Shown in pieces: positions 1 through 13,811 of a stretch of 64,000 nt of DNA (position 1 is the first letter of the stretch; each line of letters begins with the position of its first letter). The stretch comes from Tanytarsus gracilentus. Its lineage: Eukaryota; Arthropoda; Insecta; Diptera; Chironomidae. The translations under genes and the position numbers were made by a program. Under the pieces are notes generated by a model. That model did no database searches. It was not told where the DNA came from and saw only the letters and a program-made list of their open reading frames with translations. Where the stretch lies: NCBI GenBank assembly GCA_038502055.1, contig JAXRKN010000039.1, positions 2,666,001 to 2,730,000 on the forward strand. The letters run 5' to 3'.

Positions 1-3000
1 TAGAGCAGCGTGGCAGTCATATGTTGAGAGAGAGAAAGTTTTAAAAGTTTCTACGTTTCCGTACATTCAAATGATCGTTCGTCTGTGCCACTGCTTGAGT
101 ACATATACCGGCTGCCGTGTGGTGTGTCTTCTTAACTTATGAAAAGCTTTACGCAAAAACTTTAATCTTCTTGTGAGAAGGATTTTGAAAATAATTTTTA
201 ACCTTTTGGTTTAGCTTAAAATTAAAAGGACTTTAATTTAATTGAGAATTAAAATTTATGGACACATGGTTTGGTTGTACTGAAAAAAAATCTCTTCAAA
301 TTTGTATTTTTAAAAATTAACGTAATTTTAAGGTTAGCTTAATTTATTTAAAAATGTTCTCTTTTTTGGATATTATATAATATGTCAAAGGAAATAAATT
401 ACGTTTAAAAACATGAAAAGTTCATGATGACATTTCCAAAAAAAAATAAAATTAATTTTTTTATAAATTTTAATTTTTTTAGCATTTTTTTACAAAAGCC
501 TCATCAGATTGGAACGTCGAAAAAAGATTTAATATTGATTCACGAGATATACGATATACGACGCCTTTGAGCTCACGAGTGCCATTATAATCTCTCAACT
601 TAATGAGGAGCTAGTTTACATCGCTGTTGGATTAAAATTTTATGCAAAACACTTTCTCTCTCTTCTTTTTATTTCGCTTTTTTTTGTGGGGTTTATTTGA
701 AAATTTTATGTGGACACGAAAAGCTCTTTTTTTGCCTTTCGAGTCAAAATTTCACACAGTTAATGTCATTTTTTATCGAGACACACTAAAAACAGTTTGA
801 TTTGTGGTCGAGCAGAGAATTTCATTGACTTTCAACCTTGAATAAAAGTTAAATTTGCAAGTAATTGAGATCAAAAAATCGTTTACATTTAAATAACGTC
901 AGTTGAGCGTGCATAAATGCGTTGGTTATCACATTGACGATTAAAGTTTGCAATCGCTTGAAATTTTTCTCGTAGTAAATCACGTAAGAGATATCCGATG
1001 GCGTCAAAAGCATTGTTCGAATTTCCATCGATAATTTTTAAAATAGAGCGACAAACTTGTAATTTAATCATCGAGTTAAAAGGAAATATTTAAATTTTGA
1101 GAAAACAAAATGTTAAGTTTCACCTTATAAATCAATTCAGTATGGAAGTGGCAAAATCTTTCTTTCTACGTGACTGATTTGTTAATTTGCATACATTTAA
1201 CGCCAATTCATTTCTAATGTGATTAGTCGTATAGAAAATAGAGAAATTTATTTTTAAAGGAGGTAAATAAGGAAACGAGTTATTTAAATAAATGCAAAAT
1301 AGATAAAATTTTACATTTACTCAGATTTTAATTAAGTGTCCAACCCCTTTTTTAAAAAATATTTTATCCTCGATTTTTTTTCGATAATTGCTCTAATTTT
1401 ACTAAAAAAGAAATTCTAAAATTCAACCTAAATAAATTTGTTTAGAAAACTCCAATAAAAAAACTTTCACACAGCTATGACAACAATGTTGACTCTTCAT
1501 ACTCTCACTTTAAATTTTCTAACCCCCATTCAACACAATCTCTTTTGAAATTGCAATAATCGATTAGCGTAGGATGATTGTCATGTGACTCGTTCATTTG
1601 TTTCCATAGAATCACTTTCATGTCAATTGTTTCCACACAAAAACCAAATAATACCGGTGTAGTTTTGTTGAAAGCAAAAAAAACTCGAGCGAGAATGTGA
1701 TAATCGAAATTTGTTTAAGGTAGGTTCGGTTCTCGAGCAATGCAGGAAAAAATAGTCCATGTAACATATAAATATAAATGGAATTAAAAAAGACACATTC
1801 ATTTTTTACATTTTCTCTTTCTCCTCTCTTCATTTATATTATGTGCGCGTGAAGATATATAAAATGCAATGCACATACTAAACTTACCATGAGGATCAGC
1901 CGCGAGAATATAAAAATCGTATGTATATGAACAAAAGAAGTTAATATAAAGTTATTGACCATTATTTAATCGCGTCGATAAATGCATTGTCAGTCTCGTT
2001 GTACAAGCTCAGTTAAGTGAGTAAGAATAAGAAGAACTTTTACAGTTTGCAATCATACGTTAATTTTTTTTATTCTGCACTGTTAAAATCATATGGTTGA
2101 AATGATAAATGACCAACCAAAGATATTTTTAACACATCATCCGTGTCTGTTATATTTCTGCGAAAAAAAACTCCTAATAAAAAAATAAGTTCATTGATCT
2201 CTTTTGTCGAGGTTAATTATTTGTGCACTTAAATGAAAAGTTTAAAAACAATTTCATTGAATTAAAAAAAGTTTGAAGAACTCTTTGCAGCTCAATAAAA
2301 TTTTCAATTGACAATTTATTGAACTTGTGTTCTGAATTTAAATTTGAAATTTATATTTTAGAGGTAGATGAGCTTGCGAAATACAAACCAAAAATTGATT
2401 CTCGCAGATAATTTTAACAAAAAAGTAATTATTTTTTTATGAAGCCAAAAAAAATTATGAGCATGAACATAAACCTAGAAAAATCGATATGAAAGTCAAA
2501 ATACATAACAAAAATTTTAAGTTTTCATATCCTCTGACCCATAAAAAGCTTTAAGGCTTCTTTTATTTAAAAATTATTTGAATTTTTTTTAAAACATCGT
2601 GAAGTATTAAAAATTATTTCATAAAGAAAAAAATCATAAAAGCTATTACAAAGTGTCCACAATTGCACTTTTGACCATATGACAAAATATGATTCTTTCA
2701 ATTAACTTTAATAAAATCACATGATTTTTTGTATGAGTCGGTTCGAGACACGCTCACAGGTCAATGGCACTACCGAGAATTTCATCTTGACTCACTCCCT
2801 GTTTTGGAGCGACTCGCGAAAAAAAAACTATAATCGACTGAAAAAATCATTATACAATCATGCAATCTCATATTGGAGGAGGCAAAAAATTGTATAAGTG
2901 TAGTATGCAAGTAAATGCACAATCGATAGATGAGGTTGAGTTGAATGAACTGGATAAGAGGAAAATTGCGTAACTCAGCACGACTTGCTGAGTAGAGAGG

Positions 3001-3682
3001 ACAAACACGCGCCTGTAATGTCAACGAAATGCTGACCCAGTTCAATCAGTTATTGATTTTTTTTCTGCAATAACATTCGACATTATTTGCAATTTTTATT
3101 ACTTTAATTTCGTGTGTCAATTTTCCACGTTTTATTGATATTTTTTTTCATCGTTAATCGAATGCCGACATGTGTTTAAAACCTCAGCAAATAGCTGATG
3201 AGTATGCAGAAAAAAATTGTTTTTTAACTACTTTCGTAATTTTTAACATTTCTACAATTTCTTTAACGTCAGCGATCTCGTCGATGAATATCGATATGAT
3301 GCAACGGAAATTGAGTTTATAACAATAATTTAAGTAAATTAAAGACATTGTGACATTTGTGAAATACTTAAAATTGTCGTCTCTAAAATCCTCTCTTTTT
3401 TTAAATTAAATTCCCTGTTTTATTTTTTTATTTTTAAAGACTTTTTTAAAAAACTTTTTAAAAAGATTAGAACCAATAGATTCCAAAAATATTTTTTTAA
3501 CCAAAATAAAAATTGTTTGTGAACACCTTCATTTTTTATTTTTAACGGTCACTCGCGCTTTAAATTCAAATGTTTTCTTCTCATAAAGTTTACACCCAAA
3601 TAAAAGTGTCACAAAAAACTTTTCTTAGGAGCTAGGAGCTGCATTTTTGTGAAATTTTTCAATAAAGTAATTTTTATTAATT
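1..3682. other. intergenic, no supported gene
   Basis: AT-rich DNA upstream of CCT5 with many poly-A and poly-T runs. A 60-codon open frame on the minus strand at 889-1071 and a consensus donor directly after an ATG on the minus strand near 1885 were seen. Neither could be tied to a recognisable protein. The CCT5 promoter must lie in the last few hundred bases, but no convincing core element was found. Confidence 0.6.
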
Positions 3683-5679
3683 ATGGCGATGTTCCCAGGT
3701 AAATTTGTTACAAATCAAGGCATAAGACTGTAACTAAACAAAGTTATATCAATTAATTAACAGGATCAATAGCTTTCGACGAGTATGGTCGGCCATTCAT
3801 TATTCTTCGCGATCAGGATAGACAACAGCGAATGACTGGAAATGAGGCGATTAAGGTAAATTTTAAATAAAATTCTGTTGTAGCAACTTAATTAAGTACA
3901 TCCGAGCATAGTTAAATTCATAAATTAGTCATTCTTAAAAAATATTCTAGAACAAATGTTTTTTGTTTTATCAAATTTTTCATAAACTCTTCACTGTATC
4001 ATGATAAAGTAATTAAAATCATATGAACCATCCTTAAAAGAAACATAATTTACTTAAATTGTGCAACCATTCACATTAATTTTCCTAAAAAGTCAATTTT
4101 TCGGCAGTCTAACCTTAAATTTTGAAAAACATCCAGTTAAACGCCTCTTCACTTTTTTTAGAGTCACATCACCGCTGCACGTCAAATTGCTCACACTCTT
4201 AAGACATCTCTCGGCCCAAAGGGTCTCGACAAAATGATGGTTTCACCCGATGGCGAAGTAACAGTCACAAATGACGGCGCAACAATTCTCAAACTTATGG
4301 AAGTTGATCACGAGATTGCAAAATTGATGGTTCAACTTAGTCAGTCACAAGACGATGAAATTGGTGATGGTACGACTGGGGTTGTTGTTCTTGCGGGCTC
4401 GCTCTTGGAACAAGCCGAGTCACTCCTCGATCGTGGCATTCATCCAATTAGAATTGCTGATGGTTTTGAACTCGCCGCTCAGTGTGCTGTTAAGCATCTC
4501 GAATCAGTCTCATCTCCATTCCCAGTTTCGCTTGCCGACACTGAGCCTTTGGTCAAAGTAGCAATGACAACTCTCGGAAGTAAGATTGTGAATAAATGTC
4601 ATCGTCAAATGGCCGAGATTGCCGTAAATGCAGTGCTTACTGTCGCTGATCTCGATAAGAAAGACGTTAATTTCGAGTTAATCAAAGTTGAAGGAAAAGT
4701 CGGTGGACGCATGGATGACTCATGCTTAGTTAAGGGTGTGATTATTGATAAGACCATGTCGCATCCTCAAATGCCGAAGACACTGAAAAATGTCAAATTG
4801 GCAATTCTTACCTGCCCATTCGAGCCACCAAAGCCAAAGACCAAACATAAGTTGGATGTTACCTCGGCTGAAGATTATAAGGCACTTCGTCAGTATGAAC
4901 AGGAGAAATTCGTTGAGATGGTTAAGCAAGTCAAGGATGCTGGTGCAACTTTGGCCATCTGTCAATGGGGTTTCGATGATGAGGCAAATCATTTGTTGCT
5001 TCAGCAAGAACTACCAGCCGTTCGTTGGGTTGGCGGTCCCGAGATTGAGCTTATTGCTATTGCCACTGGTGGTCGTATTATCCCGCGTTTCGAGGAAGTT
5101 TCAGCTGCAAAGCTCGGCTCAGCCGGATTAGTTAGAGAGCTTACTTTTGGAACAACCAAGGAGAAGATGCTGGTGATTGAGGATTGCAAAAACTCAAAGG
5201 CCGTCACTGTTCTTATTCGCGGTGGCAATCAAATGGTCATTGCTGAAGCAAAACGATCAATTCATGATGCACTCTGCATCGTTCGTTCGTTGGTTAAGGA
5301 CTCGAGAATTGTTTATGGTGGTGGTGCTGCTGAAATCAGCTGCTCACTCGCTGTAGCCAAGGAAGCTGATAAACTTTCAACTCTCGAACAGTATGCTTTC
5401 CGTGCATTCAGCATTGCATTAGAGGCAATTCCACTTGCACTAGCCGAAAACAGTGGCCTTGCACCAATGGAAACTCTCTCAGAGCTCAAATCACGTCACG
5501 TTCAAGAGAATTGTTCATCACTCGGCGTTGACTGCATGCTCACCGGCAGTTCAGACATGAAAGAGCATCATGTCATTGAAGCATTGCACTCGAAGAAGCA
5601 ACAAATCGTTTTGGCTACTCAACTCGTTAAGATGATTCTCAAAATTGATGATGTCCGATCGCAACAAGCAGATCAATAA
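3683..5679 (+). CDS. CCT5: T-complex protein 1 subunit epsilon (CCT5 chaperonin)
   Basis: Subunit of the cytosolic TRiC/CCT double-ring chaperonin, which folds actin, tubulin and other proteins using ATP. Exons are 3683-3698, 3764-3855 and 4162-5679; introns of 65 and 306 bp are GT..AG and the joined frame gives 541 aa, the usual CCT5 length. The protein starts MAMFPGSIAFDEYGRP, the typical epsilon N-terminus. Group II chaperonin signatures follow: TSLGPKGLDKMM and TNDGATIL near the N-terminus, then GDGTTGVVVLAG (ATP-site Asp loop), the apical domain with GVIIDKTMSHPQMPK, RGGN, and VYGGGAAEI near the C-terminal equatorial domain. The first ATG is chosen because exon 1 matches the family N-terminus; the in-frame ATG at 4234 is internal and would drop 60 residues. 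It is convergent with the next gene. No frame breaks or missing motifs were seen. Confidence 0.97.
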
Positions 5680-6149
5680 ACTCACAAAGCTTAAGATATT
5701 TTTTTTATTGCACTTATTTTCCTTAAAATGCTAAATAAGGGGAGAACTTGATCCTCTTTTCTTCGAGAATTAGAGCACATTTTGCATTAATCATCAGTAA
5801 AGCCTAGTTGCATCTTATCTTAATCCTCATTTTTCGTCATTTTATTATTCTAATTTAATTAATATCAATCAACGCTTTAAAAAATGTAATTTTTCACAAT
5901 AACAGAAAATAAAAATTATGAGCAAGAACAATGATTTTTTTTGGAATTGAATTAAATTGTTTAATTGTTAATATTGCATCGAATGGTTAACTAAAAAGGA
6001 TTTGTAAATTTTCTCTCAATGTTTCAAAATTGCAACAATGTTTCAAAATATATTTTTTAAGTTCATAATATTTGTCTCAAACTTGACATAATCTATTTCG
6101 TAAAACATTCCATTATCTCTTCGATCACAGAAAATCAAATTAAAATAAT
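5680..6149. other. convergent intergenic gap (3' UTRs of CCT5 and SPATA20-like gene)
   Basis: The 470 bp between two convergent stop codons must hold both 3' UTRs, so the transcripts may nearly touch or overlap. No open frame or repeat is evident. Confidence 0.7.
5908..5913 (+). promoter_or_regulatory. polyadenylation signal AATAAA of CCT5
   Basis: A canonical AATAAA lies 229 bases after the CCT5 stop codon, in the AT-rich gap before the convergent gene. The position fits a short 3' UTR. It is inferred from the motif only. Confidence 0.5.
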
Positions 6150-9100
6150 TTAATCCTCTCGTTCGCCCAAGTACAAATATTTTGCTGCAAATTCCTCATG
6201 GAGCTGCTTGACTGACGTCATCGGCAATGTGCATTGCGTGTTGTGACAGCAATAAGCAGTTGGTTTATCACGAATCATTTTAAATTGAGCCACAGATTTT
6301 CGCGTGACTTCATGCGGTCGATCGGTAAGAAGAAGAATGCATAATAAACCGGGCACGTAATAATCACTTGCTACGTCAATAAGCTCGCGGGTTTCAGCAT
6401 TATCGGGGCCTTAAAATTGATATTTATTTTTCGAAAAAGCTTTTTATTTTAATTTCTATAACTCACCAACAACAACTAGCATATGAAGTCCAACATCTTC
6501 GAGCATTAAGCAGCTCATCATCTCGGGCATTGCATATCCTAATGGTGACACATTCGAGAAGTAATTTGATATCGCAGTGGCTTTTTCCTTAAATTTTTGA
6601 TCCTCATAGTAAGAACCAAGTGTAATTAAATTTTGTACTGACACTGAATTGCCTGCTGGCTCTGCACCATCGTGGTCTTCCTTCATCCTAACGACAACAT
6701 CCGATTGAGACTCGTCGGAATAAAAGTAGCCGCCATTTTTTGAATCCCAAAAGTACTTGTCTTGAAGTTCTTGAAGCTTTTTAGCCCAATGCAGATAGGA
6801 GAGGTCAAGGGTCGCGATATAGAAGAAAATCAAGCCTTTCACAAGAAAAGCGTAATCATCTAAAAAGCCATAAATTGCCTTCGAGCCAACAGTCGGTGCA
6901 GTTTCATTGCTATCGGCATAGCACGTTCTCAACAATTTCTGCTTTTCCTCATCAAAAAGATTCGTCTTTATGAACTCAACCAGCTTCTTTCCCACCTCCA
7001 AATATTCTTCTCTCAATGGATTATCGCGAAGACACGCGATTTTGCTGAGTCCAACCAACAACAATCCATTCCATGCGGTGATAATTTTTCTATCGAGATG
7101 CGGTCGAGGACGCTTCTCACGTTCCGCATTGAGAATTTCATTTCCCTTTTCGAGAATTGCCACGATCACATCGACAGTCGAGCTAAATTTATCGGCAGTT
7201 TTTGTTAGCGATCCTCGGACAATTAAAATGTTTTTATTCAATAGGTGTCCATGAGGATCGGAAGCTGGCTCAACATTTCCATGTAACTTAATGTCATAAT
7301 GAGAGCAATAAATATCGAATGGCTTCATGTCTTTAAATGCTTCAAACTTTTGTTGATTTTCCTCGAAAATTTTCTTCACCTCCGCATAATCCCAAGCGTA
7401 GAAAGCGCCTTCAACTTTTTCCTCCGAATCCATCGATGGAAATGAATCAGCATCTTCGCCTGAATAAAAACCACCAGCTGGATGACGAAGGTCCTTGCAA
7501 ATATATTTGAATGTCTTATTGGCAATTTCTAAATATTTCTTATTTTTCGTCACTTTATAGGCATTCGAGTAGGCCATAATGAGTTGTGCTTGATCATAGA
7601 GCATTTTCTCGAAATGTGGAACGTGCCATTTGGCATCAACCGAATAGCGTGAGAATCCTCCAAAAACATGATCGTGAATGCCACCATTTGCAATTTTATC
7701 GAGGGTTGTTAATGCAAGTTCGAGAAGCTCTCCGTCACGAGTTTGAACGAAAGCGTGGAGGAGAAAATTAATTTTTGAGACCTCTGGAAATTTCGGCGCT
7801 ATAATTTAGAAGAAAATTAAAATACAACAGGAAAATTTAAAAATTAATCATTACCTCCTTTGGTTCCACCAAATTCTGGATCGAATGCTCTTTTATAAAT
7901 TCTCACAGCTTGATCGAATTTGTCTTCAATTGACATTTCACTTAATTCATCCTTATCGCCTTCGGCACGTTTTTGCAGTGCACTCTTGCGAATCGCTTCA
8001 ATAACTGAATGTCCAGTTTCGAGTAAATCATCTTGGGATGTTTCCCACTTAGCCGCGACCTTCGTGAGGATTGTTTGGAATCCGGGCATGCCCCATTTAT
8101 CCACGGGAGGAAAATAAGTGCCTCCCGTAATGGGCGATAAATCAGGAGTGAGGAAAATACTCAAAGGCCATCCGCCTTGTCCGTTTATCAGCTGGATAAA
8201 TGTCATGTACAGTTTATCAATTTCCGGTCTCTCCTCACGGTCAACTTTGATGCTTATGAACTTCTCGTTCATAATTTTTGCCGTATCTTCATTTTCAAAG
8301 GATTCCTTCTCCATAACATGACACCAATGACATGTTGAATATCCAATTGAGAGAAAAATTAATTTATTTTCCTTCTTTGCCAGTTCAATTGCTTCATCGC
8401 ACCATGGAAACCAATTGACAGGATTATGAGCGTGCTGCTGAAGATAACTTGATTTTTCATTGATCAAGCGATTTACGTGACGATTAGCACTCGCTGTTGT
8501 TCCTACGTGAGTCATCATCTTGGGCTCATATGACAATGAGAGATTTCTACAACGAGAAAAAAAAATTATTTTTTCATGCTCTAAATTGAAGGTAATGAAA
8601 CATAGTTGTTTAGTGGGGAGAAAAATTAAATGTGCAGCATAGAAGTAAAAAAAATCAAAAATATTTTTAAAATTGAAACTTTCTTTAAAAAAAATAATTT
8701 TAATAATTTCTTAATTTAAATTCCATTAAAAATAAATTTATAAAATCTCATAAACACTTGTCGCATAAAAATTAATGTTTGTGAGGTACTTCGAAATTTA
8801 TTTTACACAGCAAAAGCCGGTTTCAAGGTCTTCTTCTTATTTTTCATTCACACGGCCTTTCCATTTGTTATGAATAAATATAAACACAGCCGTTTATAGG
8901 CAAAAAAAGATTTTTTTCGCTCACTTTGCATTTCTTGCTCAAAAAAAAGGTCTCGAGATTGGAGATTAAGAACCGAGCGAGAAAATATTCGCATCTTGTT
9001 GTGATAACAGAAACACATTTTTTTTATTCGTCATTTGTTTACTGCACTTTGTATAAACTCACAATTTACTGACATTGATAATAATTCAATAAATCACGCC

Positions 9101-9271
9101 TTCCTGAACTTTAATTGCGTAATTTTTTTAGACTTAAATATACTTTTACCTTGATAGGATTTTTTTGTTGTTTTGAGTTGTCACAATATTTGTGGAATTT
9201 CGAGTAATTTGATTGTTTTGCCGATATAAATTTATGCTTCGCAAACAACTACGGGGGACACCTCTCAACAT
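6150..9271 (-). CDS. SPATA20: SPATA20-like thioredoxin-domain (DUF255) protein with mitochondrial presequence exon
   Basis: Homologue of spermatogenesis-associated protein 20: an N-terminal thioredoxin-like domain fused to an (alpha/alpha)6-barrel-like region resembling sugar isomerases; its biochemical role is poorly defined. Exons in transcript order: 9271-9150, 8546-7855, 7798-6467, 6409-6150. All introns are GT..AG, the phases agree, and the product is 801 aa, about the family length. The thioredoxin-type motif STCHWCHVM is in exon 2, followed by VDREERPEIDK and GGWPLSIFLTP; FGGTKGAPKFP spans the exon 2/3 junction and HFEKMLYDQAQL is in exon 3. Exon 1 begins MLRGVPRSCLRS, is rich in Arg and Ser and has no acidic residue in its 40 codons, as expected for a mitochondrial import signal. 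Without it the protein could start at the Met pair in exon 2 (near 8524) and be cytosolic. Exon 1 rests on splice phase and composition only. Confidence 0.92.
9150..9271 (-). CDS. SPATA20: exon 1 of the SPATA20-like gene, predicted mitochondrial targeting sequence
   Basis: The 122-nt exon encodes 40 codons plus two bases (AG) that join the single A at the start of exon 2 to give Arg, followed by NLSLSYEP. The donor is GTAAAAGT and the acceptor ends in GTTGTAG. Residues include several Arg and Lys spaced among hydrophobic and Ser/Asn residues, with no Asp or Glu. This is a prediction from frame and composition; no homologous exon was compared. Confidence 0.7.
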
Positions 9272-12200
9272 AATCACATAACAGCAATGTTCTCGACTTG
9301 ATTTCTAATAAATAAAAACTTCATACTTTTCTTCCACAACACACTCAATTTCTGCGATCTTGAGAAATAATATTGAGCAATTTTCTTTTCTCCAATGCTT
9401 GCTCAGCTGGTGCGGAGTGAATGTACGTATTATGGGACTATCGAGGTTTGGAAAAAAATTCAAAATCTTGTGGGTTGTTGAATTCTGTAAAAAAATTACG
9501 AAAACATTTTTTCGAGGTCGAAACCTTTTTATGCCCACACACGTCAAGGTATGTTGGTGTAATAAGACATTTTCATTATCATAAGCGAGAGAAAAAATAA
9601 TGTTTTCTTTTTGAAAATTGTTGCAACATGTTGTTTACCATAATTGTGATGTTAATCTTAATTTTATCTCCTTCTTCTTTTTCTCAGAAGGAACGCTTGA
9701 TTTTTGCGAATAAATTACACCGCCCACGACACATGTTTATGAATGGATATTATGTTGCTTTCGGATTTTATTAGCATCCTTAAAAAATATTATGTGCAAA
9801 ATTTTACATTAGTTAAACAGGTTGTAAATTAATGAGACTTTTTAAATTTAATTAAATTTCCTTTATCATCTTAAAATATTAAACCGAATTTAATAAATTT
9901 TAAAGGGTCATAAAATACCTTAAGTAAAAAGGTTAATTAATTTTCGAATGGAAAATTCTGGATGGCCCGTGGATACAAAAATTACTTTAACAAGACATTT
10001 GCGATGAAGAAAATTGAAAGGTCAAGGCTGCATCTGAAATCGGACAAGAAATTCATATTGATTTATTATTTTATAAAGCCTGTAAAAAATTTTACTTTGA
10101 AATCTCCTTGGATATTTCGTAATCTAAAACAGCCTGAAAATTAATTAGAAATAAAACAATAAGAGATAAGAATTGTCCCTTTTTGATCGTTTCATCACCC
10201 TTCTGATGATCTCTTTATTTTGTTTCTTTTCTGAAAGTTTTTCCATTTTCTCATCATGACAATGTAAATTTTTCACTTCACAACATTAAGATGTTACCTT
10301 TCATAATTTCACCCTTTGTTAGCTAGGAACAAAGAGTGTCGCATCAGTTTCATTGTGTGCCTGTTTTTGTCATAATAATGGTAAGTATAATATTTTTTTT
10401 TGTCAACATTAAGAGAACATAAATTTTTTCCTCTTTTGAGAATTATCTTTAATGATATGCATCAGCTTGATATGTTTTTTTTACACATTTATTAATTTTT
10501 ATCTTGTTAAGAAATGTCACCATCACTCTTCTTTTAACATCCCACCACGACCATACAAATATAGAATGTTTAATTTTAAATCTCTTTTTAAATAATTGAG
10601 TTTGCGTGAATAAAATTACATTAAATGTAAAACTTGATATGTATTTTTTACCTCATCACATTTATATATTAAAATTAAATTTACTCGCGTAGGCTCTCAT
10701 GAACAAATATATATTTTATTTAACATGAGGTGTCAATTAAAAAAATTGTATAGTGCGTAACACAAATTAAATATATTATTTGTATTTCCACTAAAAATAA
10801 ATTTTTAAATTTTCCTCATTGCATTAACTCGACATAAATTTCACAATTTAAACATTTTTTTGTCACTCTCGTAATTAAACTTTGTAAAATAATGATTGCG
10901 TATGCAAAATGGAAAATTGTCATAAAAACAGACTTAATGTGTTTTTTAAAAAGCACTGAGGGAATTTTTTCCAACCTTGATGCCTAATAAAATTCCTCGG
11001 TTTATTTGTCCATTATGAAAATGTTGCTGCCCTGTGTAATGAAGCTTTTATATTAATTATAGTAAAATACTCGCTTAATAATCCTGTGAATGAAACATTA
11101 AAAGCGCCACAGGATACCAAAAAAGTAAATAAAATTTTTCCAGTAAATTTTGCAAGAGCAAACTGATGGAAAACTCACACAAAAATGCTTTTCACTCACT
11201 CGTTATCGTTGAGTTCATCCAGTGGATTAAATGTCAACACAATTTTCACTCTCCTGCACATTAAATGCGAGATGAAAAAACTAGAGTGAAATGTCTTTGT
11301 AAAGATTTTCAAGGTATTAAAAATTTTGAGATATTTTTAAATTTCGAAAAAAGTTCAACGTAATTTTAATTTAATAAATTTAAAATTAGTTGAAAGCTTT
11401 ATACGAAAAATAAAATTTAAATAATTTTCATCCCCAGAGTGAGTAACGAAATTTTTCTCTGAAAGTTTTGACTGACATCATTCATATGCTTAAACGAGAC
11501 CTACAAAGTTAACTTTATAAACTTCCATTACAGCTTCACAAGAAATCGTAAAAGTCACGAGTCAGTTAATTAAAAAATTTGCCATCATTGACTCATTTAA
11601 TGCAATCTCACTTTACATCCATCCCCAGCTCATTGCTCATGCCAATCTCTTCTCTCATATTATTCTTTTATTATACCAGGGATGGAGGTAATGAAATTAA
11701 TTTCACGTCATTTGATGCATTGTCCTTGCGGTTGTTGTTGTTGGTGAAAAAGGGAAGCAAGAGAGTGCTGCGTTGATATCGTGCTTAATGAAAGCTCTCT
11801 TTTTTTGAATAATTAATCGTTGCCGATTTTTATTTTTGCCACCCATGCAATGGCTCATTGAATTTACATGTGTGTGCGTGTGTGTGTGGTCTTTTTTGTT
11901 CTTCTCATGCGCCAGAGGACGATGTTGATCTTATCAAATGATGTTTACGTTACGGGAGTAAAAAATAAAAATTCATTTCGGCTACGTCGAGAAATTATTC
12001 TTCTTGTCGCTTTGATTAAGCACGTCACAAATTTTAACGCAATTAAAAGTTTTCTTGTTTCCCTCTCACATCACAAAAATTTCATCGTTATGATGAAAAT
12101 GACAAAGCATCAAAATGTTTAAGTAAAATTCCGCTGCAATTTTCACGACTGTTGATGAAATTAAGCAAAACAGCTAAATTTAACCACAAGCAGTCATGAC

Positions 12201-13161
12201 GAGCGTCTTCGGAGAAAATTGTGACGTGGAATGAAAAATTACTGACATGCACTCCATTGTTGCCGTGCCTGTCGTGTGTTTTTATTTAACTTCCGCCTTT
12301 TTTTCTTTCTTCCTCGAGTTTTAATTAAAGATTTTTTTGTATGTCTCGCTTACTCATTTGCAGGTGAATTGAGCGAAGTTAATGTAAGCTTTTGTGGATT
12401 AAAATATAATGATAATTTAAGTTTAACATTAAGATTTTAAATTTACATGCAATTTATTTTGTGGCCTTTGAAATTATATTTAAAAAATTTAATATTTCTT
12501 AGAAATTAATTTCAATAAAAAAGCTTGAGAGCAGCAACAATTTTTTAATGGATTTTCCAGGTTTTGCACAAAGCAAAATTTAAATAAAAGCTCTTTAATG
12601 TTACCCCAAATAATTTACTTCGGGATGTTCCTTGATGCGGAAATTTTTATTTATAAATTTCCCATCTTCTTTCTCCTTCCCGACATTACTCATGTTTTTG
12701 ACTTTTATCTTCGGATTAGAGCAAACATAATAAATATTTAAAAAATCTTCTTTTTATGCTGCACAATTCCACCTCTAACTCTTTTGTGTGTGATGAATAT
12801 ATAGAGAAGCCTTCTTCGCATAATTTTTTTAAAATATTTTCTTTTAAGTTTTAAGCTTTAAAATTCCCCCAAATGTGTGTATTTTAGTGATTGTTGACTT
12901 TTCTGATTATATACACAAGGAACATCTTATGCAGCAATTATATTATGATTATTATTGAAAAAACATTAAATATAGTTACGGGCATAAATTAACTTTATAA
13001 GCTATAAAAATAAACATTGAAGTTGAAACCGAGCTTCTCGCCTTTCCGGGTTCCAGGTATTGTTTTGCATTATGTTGCAAGACGATAACAAACATTTAAC
13101 ATTTAACAAACTTTTCAGCGTCAATTCCAGCACTTTTTTCTTTTTATATACTTTGAATGTA

Positions 13162-13181
13162 TCTTCTTCTTCTTCTTCTTC
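13162..13181. repeat. (TTC)n microsatellite
   Basis: Short uninterrupted trinucleotide run in intergenic DNA. Confidence 0.8.
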
Positions 13182-13805
13182 CGCATCAACTTTCAACAGA
13201 GATTGCAAAAAACGGAAGAATAATAAATTGATAGAATTTATACTGACATGACAGGGTGTGGTGACTTAAATAAATAAATTTGGTAAAAAATTCGAAATAA
13301 TTTTTTTCAACTGAAATTGACGTTCACTCGAATGAAATTGTCTTTTTTAAAATTGACGTGTTACTTAAAAATTTAAAAATAGAAAAAATTGGATGTGACA
13401 GGATAAGCTTGTCTGATATGTTTTGTCTTTTTCTTCTTAACATCTAATCGATATGTCTTGTAAGAGATTTTTTCTTCTTTTTTTATTTAGTTTAAGGTGT
13501 TCAGGACTCTGCATGCATGTATCGTTAATATTCACATAGGAGATTTTATGCCATCATCTCTCTCTTTTTTTATAACTCTTTTATAGCCAGTAAGTCATTA
13601 AAAATCCTTGGAATTTTATATATTACTTTTCGCATTTTTAATTTCACATAACATGCAAACATACATCACAAGAACCCTTTGCCTCTTTTTTATGCACTAT
13701 GACTACAGTAATAATAAATTTTTGCATGTTTCAAAGTCAAATTTCTCATAAAGTTTTCTCTCACTTTAATACTAATGATATGTATAGGTTGCAAGTGCCA
13801 TAATT

Positions 13806-13811
13806 TTTATT
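13806..13811 (-). promoter_or_regulatory. candidate polyadenylation signal of the ITG-like gene
   Basis: The minus strand reads AATAAA about 250 bases after the ITG-like stop codon. It is a motif match only; the region is so AT-rich that chance occurrence is possible. Confidence 0.3.

Noticed and set aside
4726..5228. Open frames antisense or frame-shifted within CCT5
   Set aside because: They overlap a clearly coding exon with full chaperonin signatures.
10347..10387. TCAGTT initiator-like site followed by ATG and a GTAAGT donor on the plus strand
   Set aside because: No downstream exon in a matching phase was recognised in the next several kb, and such short motifs are expected by chance.
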